From positions 3,162,001 to 3,226,000 of the forward strand of contig NZ_AP025487.1 of NCBI RefSeq assembly GCF_024347475.1: a stretch of 64,000 nt of DNA, read 5' to 3'. The translations under genes were made by a program, and so were the position numbers. Positions 1-10,604 of this stretch are shown here, piece by piece. A model generated the notes under the pieces. The model was not told the origin of the DNA, did not search any database, and was given only the letters and a program-made list of their open reading frames with translations. Every line of letters starts with the position of its first letter. Position 1 is the first letter of the stretch. The stretch comes from Vibrio fortis. GTDB lineage: Bacteria > Pseudomonadota > Gammaproteobacteria > Enterobacterales > Vibrionaceae.

Positions 1-615
<615 letters not shown>

Positions 616-780
616 AAGATTTTGTGACTCAATGAATACTGATTACATTACATAGTAATGTTGAATTGACTGTGCCGAATCTTACGATTCGAATTGGTCA
701 CTCAGTTCATCGAAATCAATGTGATTCCTAAGAATCAATTTTGATATTCATCAACGAGTGCCCACACAGATTGATAGGTT

Positions 781-796
781 CTAATTTTTAAAGAGC
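781..796 (-). promoter_or_regulatory. rrn leader boxA antitermination element
   Basis: On the minus strand the sequence reads GCTCTTTAAAAATTAG, close to the rrn boxA consensus (GCTCTTTAACAATTTA). It lies between the P1 promoter and the 16S start. BoxA recruits NusB/S10 to make rRNA transcription Rho-resistant. The copy at 44847 matches the consensus better. Confidence 0.75.
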
Positions 797-949
797 TTTA
801 CTTTTTGAGGCTTACCTCTCAAAGTGGACGGCCATTCTAGCGAATTAACATTCAGTGTCAAACACTTTTTGAAAATTAATTTCTTTCGAATTTTCGTCTT
901 ACTGATTACTGCTGAAGCCTTGTGGCGCCTGCCGTGTCAGTGAGGCGGC

Positions 950-977
950 ATTATAGAGATACCTAAGAACTTGGCAA
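950..977 (-). promoter_or_regulatory. rRNA operon P1 promoter (left rrn copy)
   Basis: On the minus strand there is a -35 TTGCCA, a 16-bp spacer and a perfect -10 TATAAT, followed by a GC-rich discriminator (GCCGCCTC). A 16-bp spacer and GC-rich discriminator are typical of stringently controlled rrn P1 promoters. The other rrn operon has the same arrangement at 45024-45051. Confidence 0.85.
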
Positions 978-1036
978 CTACTTTTTCATAAAAATTGAAT
1001 AAATAGGGGTTAACTGCCTAATAGTTCATCAAAACC

Positions 1037-1066
1037 AAAAAAAGAGAGCATTTCTGCTCTCTTTTT
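1037..1066 (-). terminator. Terminator of the ubiD-ferredoxin-fre operon
   Basis: The inverted repeat AGAGAGCA / TGCTCTCT is flanked by an A-run on one side and a T-run on the other. It lies just downstream of the fre stop codon and could work in both directions. Confidence 0.85.
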
Positions 1067-1088
1067 GAACGAATTAATACGCTTTTAG

Positions 1089-1802
1089 TTAGATAAATGC
1101 GTAGGCATCAGCATACATATGCTCGCGTTTCGCATCTTTTTTCTCAGTAAACTGCTCTCTTGCAGCTCCCGCCATTTCAAAACGACCTGCAATATAGATG
1201 TCGTAATCAGCTAGAGACTCAAAGTTATGATTGATTGCTTCTAGAACATTACCTGTTTGACCGCTCCACGCTGCTGGTGCGTCTTCTACTACTGGCACAA
1301 AGTGAACATTGCTGTGCTTTTCTGCAATCTCCGTTAGCTCTGCTTTTGCGTACAGCTGGCGCTCATCTTTAGCACCCCAGTATAGATGAATCTCTTTTTG
1401 GCTATTCTGAGCGATGCAGTGATCAAGAATAGAACGTACATAACTGAAACCAGTACCACCAGCCACAAGTAATAGTGGGCGATCACTCTCTTCTTTTACC
1501 CATGCGTCACCGTGAGGCGCATCGATAGCGATATCGCCATCTTCCGCTAGTGCTTTCTGCATAGCTTCTACTACTTCAAGTGCGTAAGCGTTATGTTCTG
1601 CAGCACCGATATGCAGCTCTAGCTCACCTTCGTGACGGCAAGGACTGCTCGCAATTGAGAATGGGCGCTTATCTTTCTCACCCATTTCTACCATTAGGTA
1701 TTGGCCCGCTTTGAACGCTACTGGTGTTTCAGGGTGAAGTAGAATCTGGTATGTATTACACGCCAATGGCTCGATAGACTTCACTTTACATTTAATTGTC
1801 AT
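1089..1802 (-). CDS. fre: NAD(P)H-flavin reductase Fre
   Basis: This 237-residue protein matches Fre/LuxG flavin reductases in length and layout. An N-terminal flavin-binding barrel carries the RPFS motif (about residues 46-49). The C-terminal NAD(P)H-binding half begins with the GGTG motif after LLLVA (about residues 114-117). Fre reduces free riboflavin, FMN or FAD with NAD(P)H in the cytoplasm and supplies reduced flavin to other enzymes. It is the last gene of a ubiD-ferredoxin-fre operon, 20 bp after the ferredoxin gene. The pairing with ubiD is conserved in gammaproteobacteria. UbiD needs a prenylated flavin, so a flavin reductase next to it makes biochemical sense, but that link is inference. 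Confidence 0.95.
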   Translation of the reverse strand: MTIKCKVKSIEPLACNTYQILLHPETPVAFKAGQYLMVEMGEKDKRPFSIASSPCRHEGELELHIGAAEHNAYALEVVEAMQKALAEDGDIAIDAPHGDAWVKEESDRPLLLVAGGTGFSYVRSILDHCIAQNSQKEIHLYWGAKDERQLYAKAELTEIAEKHSNVHFVPVVEDAPAAWSGQTGNVLEAINHNFESLADYDIYIAGRFEMAGAAREQFTEKKDAKREHMYADAYAFI

Positions 1803-1822
1803 GCTATTCCTCTCACAGACCT

Positions 1823-2092
1823 TTAATCAGCAAAGGTCAGGACTAAATTACTTTCTGCTATTGCTTGGCAAGCGAAGATCCACCCTTGTTGCTGCTCTTT
1901 CTCTGTAAGCATTGGCTCAAGGTGGTAACTGACTTGCCCTTCTAGTTTTTTGCACATGCACATTGCACAAGCACCGACTTGGCAACGGTTGGGGAAGTTA
2001 ATGTTGCTGTTGAGCGCAGCATCCAACACCGTTTGCCCTTTTTCTATATCGAAGGTGATACTCTCTGGATACAAGACTACTTGGTAGCTCAT
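1823..2092 (-). CDS. Plant-type 2Fe-2S ferredoxin
   Basis: This 89-residue protein has the plant-type [2Fe-2S] ligand pattern C-x4-C-x2-C ([11 protein letters not shown]) and a distal Cys in the FACQA stretch about 30 residues later. It should be a small cytoplasmic one-electron carrier. Its start codon overlaps the ubiD stop by 4 bp (ATGA type), so translation is probably coupled to ubiD, and fre follows directly. E. coli lacks a ferredoxin between ubiD and fre. A likely role is to carry electrons between Fre-type reductase chemistry and a partner, but the partner cannot be read from the sequence. An extra Cys two residues after the third ligand is unusual. Confidence 0.88.
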   Translation of the reverse strand: MSYQVVLYPESITFDIEKGQTVLDAALNSNINFPNRCQVGACAMCMCKKLEGQVSYHLEPMLTEKEQQQGWIFACQAIAESNLVLTFAD

Positions 2093-3933
2093 AAGATTCC
2101 TAGTTGTTCCCAGATACTATCAACTTTTTCAACAATCTTTGGATCTTTTGTGATTGGTGTTCCCCATTCACGTCGACACTCCTGTCCTTGAATCTTATTG
2201 GTCGCATCCAACCCCATACGAGACAGAGTAGATGGCTGTGATACGAAAATCGTGTCGCGCGCTGGATCCATTCGCGTAGTGATCGCCCAGATAATATCGT
2301 TCCAATCACGAACATTAACGTCGCCATCACACACAATCACAAATTTGTTATCTGCAAACTGCTGCCAGATCGTTTCCATCACCTCTTTTGCATGATGCGC
2401 CTTTGCTTTCTCAATCGAAACCACGACCATACTGCTATTGTCGTTCTGCAAATGAATATCGATGATTTCTGGATGAGTTTGTTTGATCTTTTGTAGCGCT
2501 TGCTCACATACAGGCTTATCTTCACTGGCGACTAGAGCTTCAGGAGACAGTTCAAGTTCAGCATCCCACTTCTTGGTGATATCCAGTCCCATCTTAGATC
2601 CCAGCCCAACCACTGGAGATGCAAAGTCGAGAGAATCAATTGGCGTACTTTCTATCATCAACGTGTCACGCTTAGGGCTCATGTGCTCGACCATCGCTCC
2701 CGTGACTTCAGACCAATCACGTGCATTGACGCTCTCATCGCATACCAAGACAAATTTGGTGTACATAAACTGACGCAAGAAAGACCACACTCCCATCATC
2801 ACGCGCTTCGCATGACCTGGATACTGTTTCTTCATGGTCACTACTGCCATTCGGTACGAACAGCCTTCAGGCGGTAGATAGAAATCTTCAATTTCAGGGA
2901 ATTGCTTTTGCAGAATTGGGACGAACACTTCGTTCAGCGCAACACCTAATACTGCAGGCTCATCTGGCGGACGGCCGGTGTAGGTACTGTGATAAATCGG
3001 GTCTTTACGCATGGTGATATGAGTAATGGTAAACACATGGTGTTTCTCTTTCTCATTGTAGTAACCCGTGTGATCACCATATGGACCTTCATCAGCAAAC
3101 TCGTTCGGGTCGATATAGCCTTCCATCACAATCTCTGCGCTGGCAGGAACTTCTAGATTATTACTAATCGACTTAACCACTTCCGTTTTGCTACCACGCA
3201 GCAGACCTGCAAACGCATATTCGGAAAGCGTATCAGGCACTGGTGTTACAGCACCTAGAATCGTTGCTGGATCTGCGCCAAACGCAACCGACACAGGGAA
3301 TGGCTTACCTGGATTGGTCTCCATCCAGTCTCGAAGATCGAGAGCTCCACCACGATGCGCTAGCCATCGCATGATGATCTTGTTCTTGCCTATCTTTTGC
3401 TGACGGTAGATACCCAAGTTTTGGCGTTTCTTGTTTGGCCCACGAGTAACCGTCAAACCCCAAGTTAAAAGTGGCGCTACATCATCTGCCCAACAGCTCA
3501 TTACTGGTACTTTATCAAGATCAACCTCGTCCCCCTGCCAAACAACCTCTTGGCACGGCGCTTTACGAAGGCGCTTAGCTGGCATGTTCAAGACTTGCTT
3601 AAAGACCGGTATTTTTTCTATCGCATCTTTAAAGCCTTTTGGCGGCTCTGGCTCTTTGAGATAAGCCAATAACTTACCTACTTCGCGTAACTCTTTAACG
3701 TCCTGACGCCCCATGCCAATAGCTACACGCTGCGGCGTACCAAATAAATTGGTCAATACAGGCATGTTATAGCCAATTGGGTTTTCGAATAGCAATGCAG
3801 GACCACCAGCACGCAGTGTACGGTCGCTGATCTCTGTCATTTCATAATCGGGGTCGACAGGGTGAGAAATGCGCTTTAGCTGACCAATCCCTTCTAGGTG
3901 ATCAATAAAGTCGCGTAAATCCTTATAACTCAT
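2089..3933 (-). CDS. ubiD: UbiD, prenylated-FMN polyprenyl-4-hydroxybenzoate decarboxylase
   Basis: UbiD decarboxylates 3-polyprenyl-4-hydroxybenzoate in ubiquinone synthesis, using prenyl-FMN made by UbiX. Family hallmarks are clear, including [16 protein letters not shown] (about 188-203) and [12 protein letters not shown] (281-292), the region of the catalytic Glu. The protein has 614 residues, while E. coli UbiD has about 497. The extra length comes from an apparent tandem repeat of the C-terminal domain. Residues ~341-456 and ~478-581 both contain PEI-D, HAK-VM, KFV-VCD, VN-RDW, M-P-RDT and KMGLD/RMGLD blocks. The second copy keeps the usual C-terminal end ([11 protein letters not shown]). 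It is the first gene of the operon with ferredoxin and fre. Confidence 0.96.
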   Translation of the reverse strand: MSYKDLRDFIDHLEGIGQLKRISHPVDPDYEMTEISDRTLRAGGPALLFENPIGYNMPVLTNLFGTPQRVAIGMGRQDVKELREVGKLLAYLKEPEPPKGFKDAIEKIPVFKQVLNMPAKRLRKAPCQEVVWQGDEVDLDKVPVMSCWADDVAPLLTWGLTVTRGPNKKRQNLGIYRQQKIGKNKIIMRWLAHRGGALDLRDWMETNPGKPFPVSVAFGADPATILGAVTPVPDTLSEYAFAGLLRGSKTEVVKSISNNLEVPASAEIVMEGYIDPNEFADEGPYGDHTGYYNEKEKHHVFTITHITMRKDPIYHSTYTGRPPDEPAVLGVALNEVFVPILQKQFPEIEDFYLPPEGCSYRMAVVTMKKQYPGHAKRVMMGVWSFLRQFMYTKFVLVCDESVNARDWSEVTGAMVEHMSPKRDTLMIESTPIDSLDFASPVVGLGSKMGLDITKKWDAELELSPEALVASEDKPVCEQALQKIKQTHPEIIDIHLQNDNSSMVVVSIEKAKAHHAKEVMETIWQQFADNKFVIVCDGDVNVRDWNDIIWAITTRMDPARDTIFVSQPSTLSRMGLDATNKIQGQECRREWGTPITKDPKIVEKVDSIWEQLGIL

Positions 3934-3970
3934 AGGGCTTCTAATGCTGATTAATCTGCAAGCAGTATAT

Positions 3971-4002
3971 CAAAAAGGGGCATCCTGAGATCCCCCTTTT
4001 TA
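3971..4002 (-). terminator. Terminator downstream of the exported protein gene
   Basis: A strong hairpin (AAAAAGGGG / CCCCCTTTTT) with a T-run on the minus strand lies between the stop at 4030 and the ubiD start. It separates the two transcription units. Confidence 0.8.
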
Positions 4003-4029
4003 GTAAGGTTATTGCGAGGTGAAACCCAG

Positions 4030-5025
4030 TTACGGTAGCACTTTCTGGATTACAGAACTCTTCACTTGCGGATTGTCGTTAACTAAGTCTTGTAGCCAAC
4101 CGGTGTGACCTTGTTTAGCTAGCTCACGAGCGACCAGCGAAGCGTCATCTGCAATCGCCATACGAGAGACCAAAAACGCTTTTACATCATCCGACAGTGG
4201 GTTAACTCTTGTCAGTAAAGTGATTGCCTCTTCTTTAAGGCGTGGGTTCTTTGTTGCTGCCATCACCTGCTCTAACGCGAAGGGTTCTTTACTTGCGGCC
4301 AAACGTACTAGCTCAGCTTGGCTATGATAATCGGCTTTCATCTTCCACAGGATTTGGTAGACCTCAGGGTCTTCGCTGACTTGTGCCAAGCGTACAACCA
4401 CTTCCGTCGATGGCAACCAACTCACAATTGGTGATTCGGTTAGTTGCTTAACAAGGTAATCGACCGCTTCTGGAGACAAACTATCAAGCTCTCGAACCAA
4501 CAGAGCCTCTCGCGTTTGAACCTGATGCTCTGGCCCTGATAGCCACGACTTTAAATCAAGCTCTTTCTTTTCTGCATTCAGTACAAATACTAAGGTGTTC
4601 TGGTTTTCACGGAACTGCTTGATCAGGCGATTGGCGATAGATGGGTAATTAAATGCAGGCACCGTAAACTCGTAGCCATCTCCACGCTCTAACACTTGAT
4701 AAGTGGGTGTAATAGCCAGTTGCTGCTCAACAAAAATCGACATCTTGGGAGTGAGAACAATATCTTGCTGCTCTAACTTTTTGAGCAGTTGATAGCGAGC
4801 CACTTCTTGCTGGGGAAAGGTAAGACGCTCAAGAGCAAAACGTAACGAATCTACTTCATCACGCATCACTAACTCTAAAAACTCTGAGGTCTTTTGTTTT
4901 ACTTGGTCATTCTCCAGCCATGTTTCGACTGTTTGAGGAGACATCTCTGTCGCGAACGATGCGCTGACAGGAGCGAATAACAGTGAAGTAGACAGGAGTA
5001 TTGACGACAACAGTCCATGTTGCAT
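4030..5025 (-). CDS. Exported protein of unknown function
   Basis: I do not recognise a family. The chosen ATG at 5025 has a good ribosome site (AAGGAAG, 5 bp away) and gives a clear Sec signal peptide, with a hydrophobic SSILLSTSLLFAP core and cleavage near SFA-TE. A longer reading from 5073 would bury that signal. The mature protein, about 305 residues, is mostly helical. Its C-terminal third looks like short helical repeats of HEAT/ARM type, with Leu/Val heptads and many Glu/Lys. No catalytic motif is visible. It is a single-gene unit with its own terminator, downstream of rho on the same strand. A periplasmic scaffold or adaptor role is only a guess from the repeats. Confidence 0.85.
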   Translation of the reverse strand: MQHGLLSSILLSTSLLFAPVSASFATEMSPQTVETWLENDQVKQKTSEFLELVMRDEVDSLRFALERLTFPQQEVARYQLLKKLEQQDIVLTPKMSIFVEQQLAITPTYQVLERGDGYEFTVPAFNYPSIANRLIKQFRENQNTLVFVLNAEKKELDLKSWLSGPEHQVQTREALLVRELDSLSPEAVDYLVKQLTESPIVSWLPSTEVVVRLAQVSEDPEVYQILWKMKADYHSQAELVRLAASKEPFALEQVMAATKNPRLKEEAITLLTRVNPLSDDVKAFLVSRMAIADDASLVARELAKQGHTGWLQDLVNDNPQVKSSVIQKVLP

Positions 5026-5082
5026 TTTAACTTCCTTGTAACACTTTTGGTTATTCTGCAAGCTACTAGCCAAAAATGCAAA

Positions 5083-5112
5083 TAAAAAGCGCTACTCAGT
5101 GGCAGCGCTTTA
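5083..5112 (-). terminator. Terminator of rho
   Basis: On the minus strand the arms AAAGCGCTGCC and GTAGCGCTTT are followed by a T-rich run, about 30 bp after the rho stop codon. Confidence 0.8.
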
Positions 5113-5139
5113 TAGTCATTCTAGATAACGGTATCTAAC

Positions 5140-6399
5140 TTATTGACGACGCATTGCGTCAAAGAATTCATCGTTGGTCTTCGTCATTGCAAGCTTATCG
5201 ATTAGGAATTCCATTGCATCGATCTCACCCATTGGATGAACAATCTTACGTAGGATCCACATCTTCTGCAGTTCATCGTTCTTAGTCAGTAGCTCTTCAC
5301 GACGAGTACCTGAACGGTTGAAGTCGATTGCAGGGAAGACACGCTTCTCAGCGATCTTACGGTTCAAGTGGATTTCCATGTTACCCGTACCCTTGAACTC
5401 TTCGTAGATAACTTCATCCATCTTAGAACCAGTATCAACCAGTGCTGTTGCTAGGATAGTTAAGCTACCACCCTCTTCTACGTTACGTGCCGCACCGAAG
5501 AAACGCTTAGGACGGTGTAGTGCGTTCGCATCCACACCACCAGTCAGTACTTTACCTGATGAAGGTACTACAGTGTTGTAGGCACGAGCTAGACGAGTAA
5601 TAGAGTCAAGCAGGATAACTACGTCTTTCTTATGCTCAACAAGACGTTTTGCTTTCTCGATAACCATTTCTGCAACCTGTACGTGGCGAGATGCTGGCTC
5701 ATCGAATGTCGATGCCACTACTTCACCCTTAACTAGGCGTTGCATCTCGGTTACTTCTTCTGGACGCTCATCGATAAGAAGTACCATCAGCTCACACTCT
5801 GGGTGGTTGTGCGCAATGCTTTGTGCGATGTTCTGAAGCAACATTGTCTTACCCGCTTTAGGCGGAGCAACAATCAGACCACGCTGACCTTTACCGATTG
5901 GCGATGCAAGGTCTAGTACACGTGCTGTGATGTCTTCAGTTGAACCATTACCACGCTCCATAACCATACGCTCGTTAGCGTGTAGAGGGGTAAGGTTTTC
6001 AAATAGGATTTTGTTACGAGCGTTGTCTGGCTTATCGTGGTTTACCGTGTTTACTTTAAGTAGAGCAAAGTAACGTTCGCCGTCTTTAGGTGGGCGAATC
6101 TTTCCGGCAATTGAGTCACCAGTGCGTAGGTTGAAACGACGAATCTGACTTGGCGATACGTAAATGTCGTCAGGGCCAGCTAGGTATGAGCTGTCTGCGC
6201 TACGTAGGAAACCAAAACCGTCTTGCAGAATTTCTAGAACACCATCACCGAAGATGTCTTCACCACTTTTTGCATGTGCTTTAAGGATGGAGAAGATAAT
6301 GTCCTGCTTTCTTAGACGAGCTAGGTTTTCTAGGCCTAAGCTTTCGCCAAGTTTAACAAGTTCAGACACAGGTCTGTTCTTCAGTTCTGTAAGATTCAT
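5140..6399 (-). CDS. rho: Transcription termination factor Rho
   Basis: Starting at the ATG at 6399 gives [14 protein letters not shown] and 419 residues, the exact E. coli Rho length. The frame stays open to a TTG at 6423, but that adds eight non-conserved residues. An N-terminal SAP-like helical domain is followed by the RNA-binding cold-shock fold (DGFGFLRS, about 58-65). The RecA-type ATPase has Walker A APPKAGKT (about 178-185), the Q-loop region and the R-loop near [11 protein letters not shown]. Rho is a hexameric RNA translocase that ends transcription of untranslated RNA. trxA lies upstream on the same strand, as in E. coli. Confidence 0.98.
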   Translation of the reverse strand: MNLTELKNRPVSELVKLGESLGLENLARLRKQDIIFSILKAHAKSGEDIFGDGVLEILQDGFGFLRSADSSYLAGPDDIYVSPSQIRRFNLRTGDSIAGKIRPPKDGERYFALLKVNTVNHDKPDNARNKILFENLTPLHANERMVMERGNGSTEDITARVLDLASPIGKGQRGLIVAPPKAGKTMLLQNIAQSIAHNHPECELMVLLIDERPEEVTEMQRLVKGEVVASTFDEPASRHVQVAEMVIEKAKRLVEHKKDVVILLDSITRLARAYNTVVPSSGKVLTGGVDANALHRPKRFFGAARNVEEGGSLTILATALVDTGSKMDEVIYEEFKGTGNMEIHLNRKIAEKRVFPAIDFNRSGTRREELLTKNDELQKMWILRKIVHPMGEIDAMEFLIDKLAMTKTNDEFFDAMRRQ

Positions 6400-6540
6400 T
6401 GTGGTGGATGCTTGTTTAGTCAAAATAAGATCTGTTTTCTAGTTAAGAGGGATTCGGTCACAGGATCGACCAAGAAGAGAAATTTGTTCAATTAACGTGC
6501 GATAAATTATCACTAAAACTAAGCCTAGTCTATAGCTTAG

Positions 6541-6583
6541 AAAAAACAAAACCGTGCATTTGTTAACTGCACGGTTTCTTTTT
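6541..6583 (-). terminator. Terminator of trxA
   Basis: The arms AAACCGTGCA and TGCACGGTTT enclose a short loop and are followed on the minus strand by a T-run. It lies 13 bp after the trxA stop codon. Confidence 0.88.
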
Positions 6584-6595
6584 ATTGCTTGCCTA

Positions 6596-6922
6596 TTATA
6601 GGTTCGCGTCTAGGAACTCTTTAAGTTGAGTTTTAGACAGAGCACCAACTTTAGTTGCTGCTACGCCACCATCTTTGAAAAGAAGTAGCGTTGGAATACC
6701 ACGGATACCAAACTTAGGTGGTGTACCCGCATTTTGGTCGATATTCAGTTTACCGATAGTGAGTTTGCCTTCGTACTCGTCAGCGATTTCATCAAGAATC
6801 GGCGCAATCATTTTACATGGACCACACCATTCTGCCCAAAAATCAACAAGAACCGGGCCTGCAGCGTTGATTACATCGTTATCAAAACCTTCATCAGTAA
6901 GCTGCAAAATCTTATCACTCAT
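6596..6922 (-). CDS. trxA: Thioredoxin 1
   Basis: This 108-residue thioredoxin carries the active site WCGPCK (about 32-37) and the conserved cis-proline segment [11 protein letters not shown]. It is the general cytoplasmic disulfide reductase that serves ribonucleotide reductase and other enzymes. The ATG at 6922 is chosen over the frame's upper limit at 6934. It gives the usual [10 protein letters not shown] start and follows a GGAGTGG ribosome site. The gene is divergent from rhlB, matching the E. coli trxA/rhlB arrangement. Confidence 0.98.
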   Translation of the reverse strand: MSDKILQLTDEGFDNDVINAAGPVLVDFWAEWCGPCKMIAPILDEIADEYEGKLTIGKLNIDQNAGTPPKFGIRGIPTLLLFKDGGVAATKVGALSKTQLKEFLDANL

Positions 6923-7033
6923 CTTCCACTCCAATGTGTTTTTTAGAACTGGTTGGATGATAACCAGTAAATAGATGCCCTATTGGAATGTATTTACTTT
7001 CGTATTGCAAGCTTAAGCTGATATTCTATAGCT

Positions 7034-8344
7034 ATGAAAAAGACGCATATCACAGAGCAAAAGTTCGCCGATTTGGATTTAAACGCCCAAGTCATTGAAG
7101 GATTGGAGAAAAAAGGGTTCGAATATTGTACCCCGATTCAAGCCTTGGCGCTGCCGGTACTGCTCACCGGCCAAGACATCGCAGGCCAGGCCCAAACGGG
7201 CACTGGTAAAACGCTCGCGTTTCTTACTGCTACCTTTAACCACCTGCTAAATACGCCTGAACACGAAGGTCGCAAGCCAAATCAGCCACGTGCGATTATT
7301 ATGGCGCCGACGCGTGAGTTAGCGATTCAGATCTTTAACGATGCTGAACCTCTTATCGCGAGTACAGGTATCAAAGCAGCACTTGCATACGGTGGCGAGA
7401 GCTACGATAAGCAATTAGCGAAGCTAGAAGATGGCGTAGACGTTCTGATCGGCACTACAGGCCGAATCATCGATTTCTACAAGCAGAAGGTATTTAACCT
7501 TAACCACATTCAAGCCGTTGTACTTGATGAAGCGGATCGTATGTTCGACCTTGGTTTCATTAAAGACATTCGTTTCTTGTTCCGTCGTATGCCTGAGCCA
7601 AAAGATCGCCTGAACATGCTGTTCTCTGCGACGCTGTCTTACCGCGTACAAGAATTGGCGTTTGAGCACATGCACAACCCTGAGCATGTTGTAGTTGAAC
7701 CTGAGCGTAAAACCGGTCACCGCATCCAAGAAGAGTTGTTCTATCCATCAAACGAACACAAGATGGCTCTGCTACAAACTCTAATCGAAGAAGAATGGCC
7801 TGAGCGCGCTATCATCTTTGCTAACACTAAGCACAAATGTGAGTCAGTTTGGGGACACCTTGCTGCTGACGGACACCGCGTTGGCCTATTGACCGGTGAT
7901 GTTCCGCAGAAGAAACGCGAGAAAATCCTTGAGCAATTCACTAAAGGTGAAGTTGATCTACTGGTTGCAACCGACGTTGCGGCACGTGGCCTACACATTC
8001 CTCAAGTAACCCACGTATTCAACTTCGACCTACCGGACGATTGTGAAGATTACGTTCACCGAATTGGTCGTACAGGCCGTGCTGGTGCAAGTGGTCACTC
8101 GATCAGCTTTGCTTGTGAAGATTACGCAATCAACCTTCCAACAATCGAAGAGTACATTGAGCACGCAATCCCAGTATCTGACTACGATGCTTCGGCACTT
8201 ATTGAAGATCTGCCAGCGCCATTGCGCCTGCGCACGCGTAACCCGCAACAGCGCCGCTCAAACAACGGTGGTTCTCGTAACGGCAACCGTAAGCCGAACC
8301 AAAACCGTCGTCCACGCCAGCCGCGTCATAACAAGGAAGCTTAA
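7034..8344 (+). CDS. rhlB: DEAD-box ATP-dependent RNA helicase RhlB
   Basis: RhlB unwinds RNA in the degradosome with RNase E. All core motifs are present: Q-motif, Walker A AQTGTGKT (about 53-60), PTRELA, the DEAD box (about 164-167), SAT, and the C-terminal ARGLHIP and [10 protein letters not shown] motifs. The 436 residues end in a basic Arg/Asn-rich tail ([18 protein letters not shown]), as expected for RhlB. No good Shine-Dalgarno sequence precedes the ATG. gppA follows after 6 bp, so the two form one operon. Confidence 0.97.
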   Translation: MKKTHITEQKFADLDLNAQVIEGLEKKGFEYCTPIQALALPVLLTGQDIAGQAQTGTGKTLAFLTATFNHLLNTPEHEGRKPNQPRAIIMAPTRELAIQIFNDAEPLIASTGIKAALAYGGESYDKQLAKLEDGVDVLIGTTGRIIDFYKQKVFNLNHIQAVVLDEADRMFDLGFIKDIRFLFRRMPEPKDRLNMLFSATLSYRVQELAFEHMHNPEHVVVEPERKTGHRIQEELFYPSNEHKMALLQTLIEEEWPERAIIFANTKHKCESVWGHLAADGHRVGLLTGDVPQKKREKILEQFTKGEVDLLVATDVAARGLHIPQVTHVFNFDLPDDCEDYVHRIGRTGRAGASGHSISFACEDYAINLPTIEEYIEHAIPVSDYDASALIEDLPAPLRLRTRNPQQRRSNNGGSRNGNRKPNQNRRPRQPRHNKEA

Positions 8345-8350
8345 ACGCCT

Positions 8351-9844
8351 ATGACTCAAACAGTGTCACCCCCGCTATACGCTGCTATCGACCTCGGGTC
8401 GAACAGTTTTCATATGCTCGTTGTGCGTCATATCGATGGCAGCGTCCAAACCATGGCCAAGATTAAGCGCAAAGTTCGTTTAGCTGCCGGCTTAGATGAA
8501 AATAATGCTCTTAGCTTAGAGGCTATGCAGCGAGGTTGGGATTGTTTGAGTCTCTTTGCTGAGCGACTTCAAGATATTCCTACTGAAAACATCCGCATTG
8601 TCGGTACAGCTACCCTGCGTACCGCAACCAATGTGGATATTTTCTTAGAGAAAGCGAACCAGATTCTTGGTCACGACATTAATGTTATCTCTGGTGAAGA
8701 AGAAGCTGCGACTATCTATAGAGGCGTAGCGCACACCTCGGGTGGCAGCGGCCGTCGTTTAGTGGTCGACATTGGTGGCGCAAGTACCGAGATGATCATC
8801 GGTGAAGGCTTCTCAGCCAAAGCACTAACCAGTCTGAAAATGGGTTGTGTGACTTGGCTAGAGCGCCACTTTAAAGATCGCCAACTAACGGCAAGCAACT
8901 TTGAGCACGCAATTGACGCTGCAAAAGCAACATTAGAGCCAATCCTAGAGAGCTACACCAAACTGGGTTGGGATGTTTGTGTTGGTGCGAGTGGCACAGT
9001 ACAAGCACTTCAAGAGATCATGCTAGCGCAAGGTATGGATGAGGTTATCACCCATGCCAAACTTAAGCGTCTGCAAAAGCAAGCGATGATCGCCGAACGT
9101 TTAGAAGAGCTAGAGATCGAAGGGCTAACCCTAGAGCGCGCTTTGGTATTCCCAAGTGGCCTGTCGATTCTGATTGCAATTTTCGAGCTACTTGAGATCG
9201 ACTCAATGACTCTAGCCGGTGGCGCACTGCGCGAAGGCTTAGCATATGAGATGGTAGATGAGCTGCGCCAAGATGATATTCGTGCGCGCACAATTGGTAG
9301 CGTTCAATCTCGCTACCAAATGGATACTCAGTACGCTGAGCAAGTCTCTCAGTTAGCTGAATCTCTCTATCAACAAGTTGGCAGTAGTGAGTGGATTTCA
9401 GAGCCACAAGCTCTTGTTATGCTGCAAACCGCCGCCAAGTTGCACGAGATTGGTCTCACTATCGACTTTAAAAAGGGTGGTGAGCATAGTGCTTACTTAC
9501 TTCAGCACCTCGATTTGCCAGGTTTTACACGCGCGCAGAAGCACTTTCTTGGTGAGCTAAGCCGTCGTTACCGCGAACAGCTAACATCATTGCCAGAGCA
9601 ACATGCCATTTCAGGCACAAGCGCCAAACGTGTACTGCGCTTGTTAAGACTTGCCATCCTGTTGACTCACCGTCGTAACCCAGACCTTGAGCCACAAGTG
9701 ACGCTTTCTGCCGATGGCGACAACTTAACAGTAACTATCGATAAGCAATGGCTTGAGAGTAACCCTCTGACAGCTGCTGAGCTAGAGATTGAAGCCAACC
9801 GCCAAACGGATATCGGCTGGCCTTTACACATCATCGCAAGCTAG
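8351..9844 (+). CDS. gppA: Guanosine pentaphosphatase / exopolyphosphatase GppA
   Basis: This 497-residue member of the Ppx/GppA family starts with the actin-like phosphate-binding motif [11 protein letters not shown] (about 11-21). A second motif, [10 protein letters not shown], lies near residues 138-147, and a helical HD-like C-terminal domain follows. GppA converts pppGpp to ppGpp and can hydrolyse polyphosphate, so it adjusts the stringent response. It is transcribed with rhlB, the conserved gammaproteobacterial order. Length fits GppA (about 494) better than the slightly longer Ppx. Confidence 0.95.
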   Translation: MTQTVSPPLYAAIDLGSNSFHMLVVRHIDGSVQTMAKIKRKVRLAAGLDENNALSLEAMQRGWDCLSLFAERLQDIPTENIRIVGTATLRTATNVDIFLEKANQILGHDINVISGEEEAATIYRGVAHTSGGSGRRLVVDIGGASTEMIIGEGFSAKALTSLKMGCVTWLERHFKDRQLTASNFEHAIDAAKATLEPILESYTKLGWDVCVGASGTVQALQEIMLAQGMDEVITHAKLKRLQKQAMIAERLEELEIEGLTLERALVFPSGLSILIAIFELLEIDSMTLAGGALREGLAYEMVDELRQDDIRARTIGSVQSRYQMDTQYAEQVSQLAESLYQQVGSSEWISEPQALVMLQTAAKLHEIGLTIDFKKGGEHSAYLLQHLDLPGFTRAQKHFLGELSRRYREQLTSLPEQHAISGTSAKRVLRLLRLAILLTHRRNPDLEPQVTLSADGDNLTVTIDKQWLESNPLTAAELEIEANRQTDIGWPLHIIAS

Positions 9845-9870
9845 GCCCAAAGTTTCGCTTACAGAAAATA

Positions 9871-9906
9871 AAAAGGTCCCAAACAAGTGATTGTTTGGGA
9901 CCTTTT
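9871..9906. terminator. Bidirectional terminator between gppA and yhhQ
   Basis: The near-perfect hairpin AAAAGGTCCCAAACA / TGTTTGGGACCTTTT has A/T runs on both sides and serves the convergent gppA and yhhQ genes. Confidence 0.93.
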
Positions 9907-9926
9907 CTATTCTTACTGATAGTGCG

Positions 9927-10598
9927 TTATGCGCTGACACCCGTCGCTTTAAAGTCAGGGTTTACTGCTGTCAGCTTTTTCACAATATAGTTAAGTAACA
10001 CACCGTACATTGGTACGAACAAGCCAAGACTGATAACCAACTTAAAGCCATAGTCCACCAGCGCGATCTCAGTCCAGTGTTCTGCCATGAATGGATCTGG
10101 GCTTTGGTAGAAAGCAATCGCAAAGAAAGCGATAGTATCAATCGCATTACCAAACAACGTTGAGCATGTTGGTGCAATCCACCACTGCTTCAATTGGCGC
10201 AGACGGTTGAACACGTGGACATCAAGAATCTGACCTAACAGGTATGCCATAAAGCTCGCCGCCGCGATACGCGCAACAAACAAGTTAAACTCACCAAGCT
10301 GTGCAAAGCCTTGGAATTGGCCTTCAAAAAAGACAACCGATAAGAAATACGAGACTGCTAAAGCAGGCAACATCACTAAGAAGATGATCTTACGCGCCAA
10401 CTGAGCACCAAAAATACGTACTGTCAGATCGGTCGCTAGGAAAATAAATGGGAAAGTGAACGCGCCCCATGTGGTATGCATACCGAAGATGGTGAAAGGC
10501 AGCTGAACAAGGTAGTTACTAGATGCAATAATGATCAGGTGGAATAGAACTAGCAGGGCTAGAGCTTTGCGCTGTTGCGCAGGCGTAAAGTTACTCAT
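9927..10598 (-). CDS. yhhQ: Queuosine precursor transporter YhhQ
   Basis: YhhQ (COG1738, QPTR family) is an inner-membrane importer of queuine precursors such as preQ0/preQ1, used to make the queuosine tRNA modification. The 223 residues form about six membrane helices. The family signature FGNAIDTIAFFAIAFY lies near residues 149-164. The ATG at 10598 sits 6 bp after an AAGG ribosome site that is itself part of a probable preQ1-I riboswitch (10605-10640). A PurR-like palindrome lies further upstream. Both predict repression when purine or queuosine precursors are plentiful. Confidence 0.95.
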   Translation of the reverse strand: MSNFTPAQQRKALALLVLFHLIIIASSNYLVQLPFTIFGMHTTWGAFTFPFIFLATDLTVRIFGAQLARKIIFLVMLPALAVSYFLSVVFFEGQFQGFAQLGEFNLFVARIAAASFMAYLLGQILDVHVFNRLRQLKQWWIAPTCSTLFGNAIDTIAFFAIAFYQSPDPFMAEHWTEIALVDYGFKLVISLGLFVPMYGVLLNYIVKKLTAVNPDFKATGVSA

Positions 10599-10604
10599 GC
10601 GGTA

